Assembly: GCF_020514115.1 (NCBI RefSeq)
Contig: NZ_VTKZ01000001.1
Coordinates: 248,001-312,000 of the forward strand
Direction of reading: 5' to 3'
DNA: 64,000 nucleotides
Source of the DNA: Synechococcus sp. MU1642
GTDB taxonomy: Bacteria; Cyanobacteriota; Cyanobacteriia; PCC-6307; Cyanobiaceae
Shown here: positions 60,025 through 64,000 of the stretch, piece after piece
Position numbering within the stretch: the stretch's first letter is position 1
How the letters are laid out: each line of letters opens with the position of its first letter
Translations under genes and position numbers: made by a program
Notes under the pieces: model-generated
The model's input: only the letters and a program-made list of their open reading frames with translations
Database searches by the model: none
Told to the model about the DNA's origin: nothing

Positions 60025-60198
60025 TCATCCCGCTTCGGCTTGTGTTTCCTCTTCTGCCTCGGCACGAAGGAAACGCTGATGTTGAGGTGACTCAAGCCCA
60101 GCCATCTGAGGGTCAGGCCTTTCCAACGGTTTGTCCTCGACTTTGTGGTCTGGCTTGTCCAACTCCATCAACAGGGGTTGCATTACTCTTCTCCTCAT
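60025..60198 (-). CDS. Small charged protein, first of a tiny-gene operon
   Basis: The 57-residue charged protein (ELDKPDHKVEDKPLERPDPQ, ending AEAEEETQAEAG) has a good ribosome site (GGAGGT) before ATG 60198. A palindrome ATACCCCCATTCGGGGGTAT lies about 90 bp upstream. Function unknown. Confidence 0.6.
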   Translation of the reverse strand: MRRRVMQPLLMELDKPDHKVEDKPLERPDPQMAGLESPQHQRFLRAEAEEETQAEAG

Positions 60199-60284
60199 TG
60201 TTCAGACCTCCTATGCAGATCTAGCGTTGTGGTCTTTTGGCCCTTCCGCGTTAGATAAATTTCTCATCCATACGAGATGCTTGA

Positions 60285-60304
60285 TACCCCCATTCGGGGG
60301 TATT
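60285..60304. promoter_or_regulatory. CCCCCAT-NN-GGGG palindrome, site 4
   Basis: ATACCCCCATTCGGGGGTAT is the longest and most symmetric of the sites. It lies between the tiny-gene operon (minus) and a possible 25-codon + frame. Confidence 0.72.
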
Positions 60305-60342
60305 GGCGGATGTCAAACAGGAGTTGATTCAACAAGTCGGTT

Positions 60343-60420
60343 GTGTCGTTCGAAGCTCCGCTTGGTCCTCGAACAAAAAAACTGGACCTGAGACGACTAG
60401 TGCTTTCTCTTCGTGTCTGA
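60343..60420 (+). CDS. Possible 25-residue peptide or small RNA
   Basis: A GTG frame (SFEAPLGPRTKKLDLRRLVL) starts 39 bp after the palindrome and ends just before a terminator. It may be a peptide or the body of a small RNA. Confidence 0.3.
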   Translation: MSFEAPLGPRTKKLDLRRLVLSLRV

Positions 60421-60426
60421 AGTAAT

Positions 60427-60453
60427 TCCTGGAGCCGTCACTCCTGGATTTTT
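60427..60453 (+). terminator. Probable terminator
   Basis: TCCTGGAG pairs with CTCCTGGA (one T-T mismatch), loop CCGTCA, then five T. Confidence 0.7.
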
Positions 60454-60726
60454 CTCTGGAACTAACGTTCGATAATGTTGAGCGTTAGTTGTCCCCTCAT
60501 CTCTATCTCACCAAGTTTTTTCCGAAGGTGAAGAAGGAGTCTTGATTTTGAGCGGTAACCATCTTCAGAGCAGATAAAGCCCGTCACCCATTCGCCAATC
60601 GAGTACTAATGCTTAGTACGTGCAGGTACTAATAAACCTAGGCTTGGCCCAGGTCTTTTCAGCGCCTCGTTTTGAAGCTGACCTGATCTGTTGGGGGCCG
60701 CCGCCAAGCTCGCCCCCTCCCAACCA
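60454..60726. other. Intergenic region
   Basis: No gene is supported; a 67-codon + frame at 60620-60823 is opposite a more likely tiny minus gene. Confidence 0.4.
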
Positions 60727-60810
60727 TCAGGCCTTCGAAGGCTTGTTGCTTAAAGCTGCGGACATGGCAGTGGCCAACAGCATGCAGCCGGCGACAGCGA
60801 GAAAACCCAT
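60727..60810 (-). CDS. Possible 27-residue membrane peptide
   Basis: The ATG frame encodes GFLAVAGCMLLATAMSAALS and a basic end. AGAATCATTCCCG lies 18 bp upstream, as in front of the 51050 gene. Function unknown. Confidence 0.35.
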   Translation of the reverse strand: MGFLAVAGCMLLATAMSAALSNKPSKA

Positions 60811-60964
60811 GGGTGTGCATTAACTTCAAGAATCATTCCCGTTCACCTGCCCCCCTGCCTGTCGCCGTTGCGACAGAACCACGAGGGCGCTCAGCTAGAG
60901 GGACAAGCAATAGGCTGTCCATGAAAGGCTTCCCGATTTCTCATCCCCCAGGCATGATTAATCT

Positions 60965-61050
60965 GTGAGAAAACACCTCATGGGTTGGAAACAAGGTCGC
61001 ATCCCTGAGATTGTCTCAAGAGTTCTACCTTTGGCGGAGGTATTTTTTTG
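60965..61050 (+). ncRNA. Yfr2-like small RNA
   Basis: The segment has GGGTTGGAAACAAGG, carrying the TTGGAAACA loop typical of the Yfr2 family of marine cyanobacteria. A TGAGA/TCTCA hairpin follows at 61006-61018, then a terminator TACCT/AGGTA with seven T (61026-61049). The 5' end is approximate. No coding frame overlaps it. Confidence 0.65.
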
Positions 61051-61186
61051 ACTGCCCAATTGGGATGAGAGCGAAATGCCTTTTGTAGAGCATCAGTTAT
61101 CAGCAGCTATTGCGCCCTGTGTCACCCCTGCCATTATCATTAAATGCATAAATTAGGTGAAGCTTGAAGAGTAGAACATCACTCTA

Positions 61187-61318
61187 ATGGATGTAGCTGG
61201 GAGGGTTTCGGACGAATGGTGTCGGGAAATGTTTTTTCAGGAAGTAGACAAAGTTTTGATGCACATCAATGCTCAAGTTTTTAAAAACAGGCAAGAGTTC
61301 AACGCTATGTCTGCATAA
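61187..61318 (+). CDS. Small helical protein
   Basis: The 43-residue frame (DVAGRVSDEWCREMFFQEVD) is followed 30 bp later by a strong terminator, which supports a real transcript. Function unknown. Confidence 0.5.
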   Translation: MDVAGRVSDEWCREMFFQEVDKVLMHINAQVFKNRQEFNAMSA

Positions 61319-61348
61319 GTCGGCAGTTTGTAAAGGACTGACATTCAC

Positions 61349-61369
61349 CCCGTCGCAAGACGGGTTTTT
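61349..61369 (+). terminator. Rho-independent terminator
   Basis: CCCGTC, loop GCAA, GACGGG, then five T. Confidence 0.93.
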
Positions 61370-61393
61370 AATTGCTTGTGCAGATGAATCTGT

Positions 61394-61498
61394 CTATCGA
61401 CTCACCAGTGCTTGGAAGACCAGAGCAGCTAAGAGCGACCAAAGCACTGTGCTTGCGAAGCGGTGCTCCAAGGCAAACCGACGGGACGTGCTCCTCAT
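61394..61498 (-). CDS. Tiny membrane protein
   Basis: The 34-residue protein has a basic start (STSRRFALEHRF) and one span (TVLWSLLAALVFQALV). Its ATG shares a base with the stop of the upstream gene (TGATG), so translation is coupled. Function unknown. Confidence 0.5.
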   Translation of the reverse strand: MRSTSRRFALEHRFASTVLWSLLAALVFQALVSR

Positions 61499-61653
61499 CA
61501 GTAGGTCCCGCGGAAAACCGTTGCGATGACTGAAGCAAGCGAGCACGTAAACAACGCAAGCAGTGCGAACTCCATGAAGGTTGTGTTGTGGCCTGCTTCT
61601 GTAATGCCTCGGGTTGAAGCAGAGCTGTCGTAGCGGTCGGCACAAGAGAGCAC
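61498..61653 (-). CDS. Tiny membrane protein, upstream partner
   Basis: From GTG 61653 the frame gives about 51 residues: STRGITEAGHNTTF then one span (EFALLALFTCSLASVIATVF). The RGITEAG segment resembles the N-terminus of high-light-inducible proteins, but the chlorophyll-binding helix motif is absent. ATG 61575 would give only 25 residues. Function unknown. Confidence 0.45.
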   Translation of the reverse strand: MLSCADRYDSSASTRGITEAGHNTTFMEFALLALFTCSLASVIATVFRGTY

Positions 61654-61807
61654 CGATAAGCGCTTTCACCAGTAGCGGCGAAGGAACCCTGTCTTTTTCT
61701 TGGGGTCTGAACCCATTCTTCGTTTTGTCGTGATGGCGACGACCAGTCGCTGAACCCCAAGTCATTATTCGAACGCTTCTTCGGTGAAGGGGCGATGCGT
61801 CAAATGA

Positions 61808-61840
61808 GGGGGTACTTAGGGAACGCCCCCCATTTTTTTT
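61808..61840 (+). terminator. Rho-independent terminator without an obvious gene
   Basis: GGGGG pairs with CCCCC, closed by ATG/CAT, then eight T. No + strand gene is evident in the preceding 400 bp. Confidence 0.8.
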
Positions 61841-62054
61841 GGCAGGTCGTAAACGATGCCCACGGCAGTGCTGACTGATTGAAGAAAGTGGTGTCGCTTG
61901 GACGCCAGCACCTTCAACGCATTCGTCCCCTTTTTGATGGGCGGCATTCCCTGACACCTTTTTTGCCTGTGGGCGACTAAAACGTGGCCGGTGTCCGCGA
62001 CCGGTTCCGACGGTTCTCCCACTTCCTTTCACGAGTCATCTGGAAGAAAGTGGA

Positions 62055-62258
62055 TTGGTCGTCAAACGAGGGACATGGGCCTCTGGAGGTGAGATCACCA
62101 GAGGTCTTTTTGTGTTCTCATCTGCCCTGGGTGGGGAATCTCCCGAAGAGGGCTACAGCACAGCCAATCAGGTGGTGGTTCAGCCCGATGTGCTCAGTTT
62201 GTTGTACGAAATGATGGCTATGCAGCGATGTCCTGATCGGTATAGCCCAGAAAATTAA
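62055..62258 (+). CDS. Possible small protein
   Basis: The TTG-started frame has a protein-like second half (GGESPEEGYSTANQVVVQPD, LLYEMMAMQRCPDRY). A terminator-like hairpin at 62080-62111 inside it argues against. It overlaps the convergent gene at 62218. Confidence 0.35.
   Translation: MVVKRGTWASGGEITRGLFVFSSALGGESPEEGYSTANQVVVQPDVLSLLYEMMAMQRCPDRYSPEN
62080..62111 (+). terminator. Possible terminator
   Basis: CCTCTGG pairs with CCAGAGG over an 11-base loop, followed by TCTTTTT. Confidence 0.6.
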
Positions 62259-62418
62259 TTACTTTTCTTTCCTTCTTCTCTTGCAAAGCCTCTTTGGCAA
62301 GAGTCAGCAGCTGATTCTCTCTTGCTTTGATGGCTGTTCTCCACCTTTTGGATTTGGGATTGGTCACACGGAAGGGCCCTGAGAGAGGAGAAGTCCTGCG
62401 AGGCACGAGTCTTTTCAA
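62218..62418 (-). CDS. Small basic protein
   Basis: The TTG-started 66-residue protein is basic then helical (NQLLTLAKEALQEKKERKVI) and ends FLGYTDQDIAA. Function unknown. Confidence 0.5.
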   Translation of the reverse strand: MKRLVPRRTSPLSGPFRVTNPKSKRWRTAIKARENQLLTLAKEALQEKKERKVINFLGYTDQDIAA

Positions 62419-62750
62419 GTCGCATGACCATACTGGTTACAAGTAAAAACCTCCCAGATGCGTGATAGTTGTTGATGCAGGTTCATGTAGATACCGTTTA
62501 TGTGTATCAAACTGAACTCGCAGTTCGGTTGTGTTAAATCAAGAAATAGCTTCAAAAGTGAAAATATTCGCCGATACCCTTTGCAGGGCACCGCATGAAA
62601 ACAGGGTTAACTGCAAAGACCTGGGGGTAGGTGTTGACCTTTCCTGAACTCAACGCTTGGGGGGCGTGGGCGCATCAAGTTGAGGAGTGATGCGATGTGC
62701 AGTTGTAACGAGGTACGGCTAGAGCCACAACTGGTTAGTCGCAGCAACTC
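62419..62750. other. Intergenic region
   Basis: Nothing is recognised until the duplicated segment, which begins near 62699. Confidence 0.45.
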
Positions 62751-62940
62751 AGATAGATTCCAGAACTGAGCTACGCACGCCAGAAACTTCGAGCTCCGCT
62801 CGCGTTGCGGCTGGCCTCATCCTTGGGCTCGGTTGCTTCGCTGCGGTGCTGACCGGTGGGTCTTTGTTGGTCAGTCCATCGGCGAGGCGTTGAGCACGCT
62901 CCATATGATCACTTCAGTGGAGGTTTACCCTCTTCGCTGA
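62751..62940 (+). pseudogene. Decayed copy of the 57323 membrane protein gene
   Basis: The sequence follows the 57323-57511 gene, but its start ATG has become ATA and a base is missing in GGTGGG-TCTTTG. The reading frame is thus lost at both places, while the final codons (CTCTTCGCTGA) remain. Confidence 0.8.
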
Positions 62941-62954
62941 ATGGTTTGAGCAGA

Positions 62955-63117
62955 TCAGGCTTTATCGATAGCCTTATAATCCGCTTTGTGGTGGGCCTCA
63001 ACTGAGGTCGCTTCAGCCTGCTTGCTGCGAGGGCAATGACCAGTGTTGCCGCCGCTAATAACAGCAACCACAGTCATTATACCCACTGTCACGGAGCCAC
63101 CTACAAATGCGACGTTT
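62955..63117 (-). pseudogene. Start-less copy of the 57526 membrane protein gene
   Basis: The frame reads PNVAFVGGSVTVGIMTVVAV and NTGHCPRSKQAEATSVEAHH, matching the 57526-57693 product. No ATG, GTG or TTG occurs at the expected start, so it is probably inactive, or uses a rare start. Confidence 0.55.
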
Positions 63118-63225
63118 GGACCTTTTATGCGAGGTGTGTGCCGATAGTTGAAAGAACCTAGTGATGGATTCAGGCCTTTGGTGCGATGTGGGTGGCAAGG
63201 TAATTATTCATCCACGTGATGACGT

Positions 63226-63351
63226 CTATTGATCCTTGTTTTCTTTGTATCTCGGCAGGTCAGTCGGCTGAGCCAGCACGTAAACGACGGCAGCAGATAT
63301 GACCACGGTGACCACGATGAGAGCGGTGATGGCTGCTGAATAGTCGGTCAT
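63226..63351 (-). CDS. Small single-span membrane protein
   Basis: The ATG at 63351 gives 41 residues: DYSAAITALIVVTVVISAAV as the span, then a basic tail (LPRYKENKDQ). The size and layout resemble minor photosystem subunits, but no specific one is recognised. Confidence 0.6.
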   Translation of the reverse strand: MTDYSAAITALIVVTVVISAAVVYVLAQPTDLPRYKENKDQ

Positions 63352-63460
63352 TGAGGTCTCTCCAAAGAGAAAGGTTAGGGCTGACGCTTCGCTTTCTGCG
63401 TCAATTGTATGTAAGCCACTGGCTCGGTAAGAGGCTTTGAGCCTCATAGACAAGCGACGT

Positions 63461-63721
63461 TCAGCTGCTTGGAAGGGCCTGGCTGTGAATCGTTGTCATT
63501 GTGTTGTTTAGATCGCCCACATCCCGAAGACCTTCGGCACTGAACCAGGGTGCGTTCTCCCAGCTGAAGCCTTCGCCATAGGTGTTGTCTGGTGCAGTGA
63601 CGTACCAGTGACAATCCACGTCCGGCGCATCAAGAGAGCACCGGGACCAATCTGGCTCCCACTGAGGCACCTGGACCCACATCACAGCTGCAAACACCAG
63701 GGAGAACAAGGCTTTCAGCAT
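63461..63721 (-). CDS. Small exported protein
   Basis: The ATG at 63721 gives 86 residues. A signal (LKALFSLVFAAVMWVQVP) precedes a Trp-rich part with two Cys (WSRCSLDAPDVDCHWYV). Function unknown. Confidence 0.6.
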   Translation of the reverse strand: MLKALFSLVFAAVMWVQVPQWEPDWSRCSLDAPDVDCHWYVTAPDNTYGEGFSWENAPWFSAEGLRDVGDLNNTMTTIHSQALPSS

Positions 63722-64000
63722 GGTCCTGGGGCTGCTTACGGAAACTTTACACGAATTAGTCTCAGGATTAGACCCGCGTAGCGATGTGAGCGGCAGGGTG
63801 AGCGTTGCTCTAGTTGATGACGCCGGTTCGACGTCAGTCACCTGAAACAGGATTGAAACCATTGATCGTAGTGACGATCACAATCTGAAGGCTCAAGCGA
63901 GAACGGTCATCGGTTGTAAGTGACTCGATCCGATCCGTTGAGTGGGGAAACAACCGGAGTGCCGTGCTGTGCGTTCAAGGGCACACCGGTGGCGGAATCG
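63722..64000. other. Window end; possible start of a gene
   Basis: A GTG frame from 63920 (TRSDPLSGETTGVPCCAFKG) is still open at the window edge. Too little is visible to judge it. Confidence 0.3.

Noticed and set aside
61368-62032. Long minus frames (130 and 212 codons)
   Set aside because: Only the last 34 codons of one look like protein; the rest overlaps a better tiny gene in another frame.
1-64000. Prophage or insertion sequence
   Set aside because: No transposase, integrase, terminase or capsid gene was found, and no terminal inverted repeats were noticed.
1-64000. tRNA or rRNA genes
   Set aside because: No cloverleaf with GTTC-A and acceptor CCA context or rRNA-like stretch was recognised by eye; a tRNAscan run would settle this.

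Overview
The window looks like a chromosome segment of a marine Synechococcus-type picocyanobacterium. The main pointers are a plant-type divinyl-chlorophyllide 8-vinyl reductase, an IsiA/Pcb-type chlorophyll antenna, S-layer-homology porins, a SmtA/BmtA metallothionein, a CP12-like protein, a Yfr2-like RNA and many tiny proteins. No tRNA or rRNA gene was recognised.

Layout. (1) 1-9.5 kb is dense and GC-rich. It carries the end of a sensor kinase, an rRNA pseudouridine synthase, a RodZ-like HTH membrane protein, malQ, bciA, an LCP protein, prs and a glycoside-hydrolase-like secreted protein with an internal 63-bp duplication. (2) 10.2-16.8 kb is a metal region. znuCB and znuA diverge around a Zur-type palindrome. 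A His-rich outer-membrane protein follows znuA, and a DUF318 permease / TIGR03943 / Ig-domain operon lies beside it. (3) 16.9-24.1 kb carries a fused 5-oxoprolinase, rsmE, small cyanobacterial genes, a cobalamin riboswitch in front of a HupE cobalt permease, and a decayed porin. (4) 24.3-40.2 kb is AT-rich and iron-themed: isiA, a histidine phosphatase, two Crp/Fnr-like regulators, flavodoxin, a thioredoxin-reductase-like/hydrolase pair, ferredoxin, ferritin, an iron-binding ABC protein, a PiuC-type dioxygenase and a porin. (5) 40.3-50.9 kb has the metallothionein, small membrane proteins, a LuxR-type regulator amid small stress-type genes, a double GNAT protein, DoxX and gamma-glutamyltransferase. 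(6) 51-64 kb is gene-poor and full of very small genes, duplications and decaying copies.

Two patterns stand out that protein annotation does not explain. First, a roughly 165-nt element occurs six times: five copies at 28.26-29.39 kb and one on the opposite strand at 56.67-56.84 kb. It has three conserved hairpins, compensatory stem changes and a conserved 3' box, so it looks like an unnamed family of structured RNAs. Second, a palindrome CCCCCAT-NN-GGGG lies 30-100 bp in front of several small-protein genes or operons (45.6, 46.7, 48.4 and 60.3 kb), with a LuxR/NarL-type regulator sitting among them. This looks like a small regulon.

Many genes listed here are under 60 codons and were found by reading the sequence by eye. 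Their confidence is set accordingly. All family assignments are from recognisable motifs; no database search was run.
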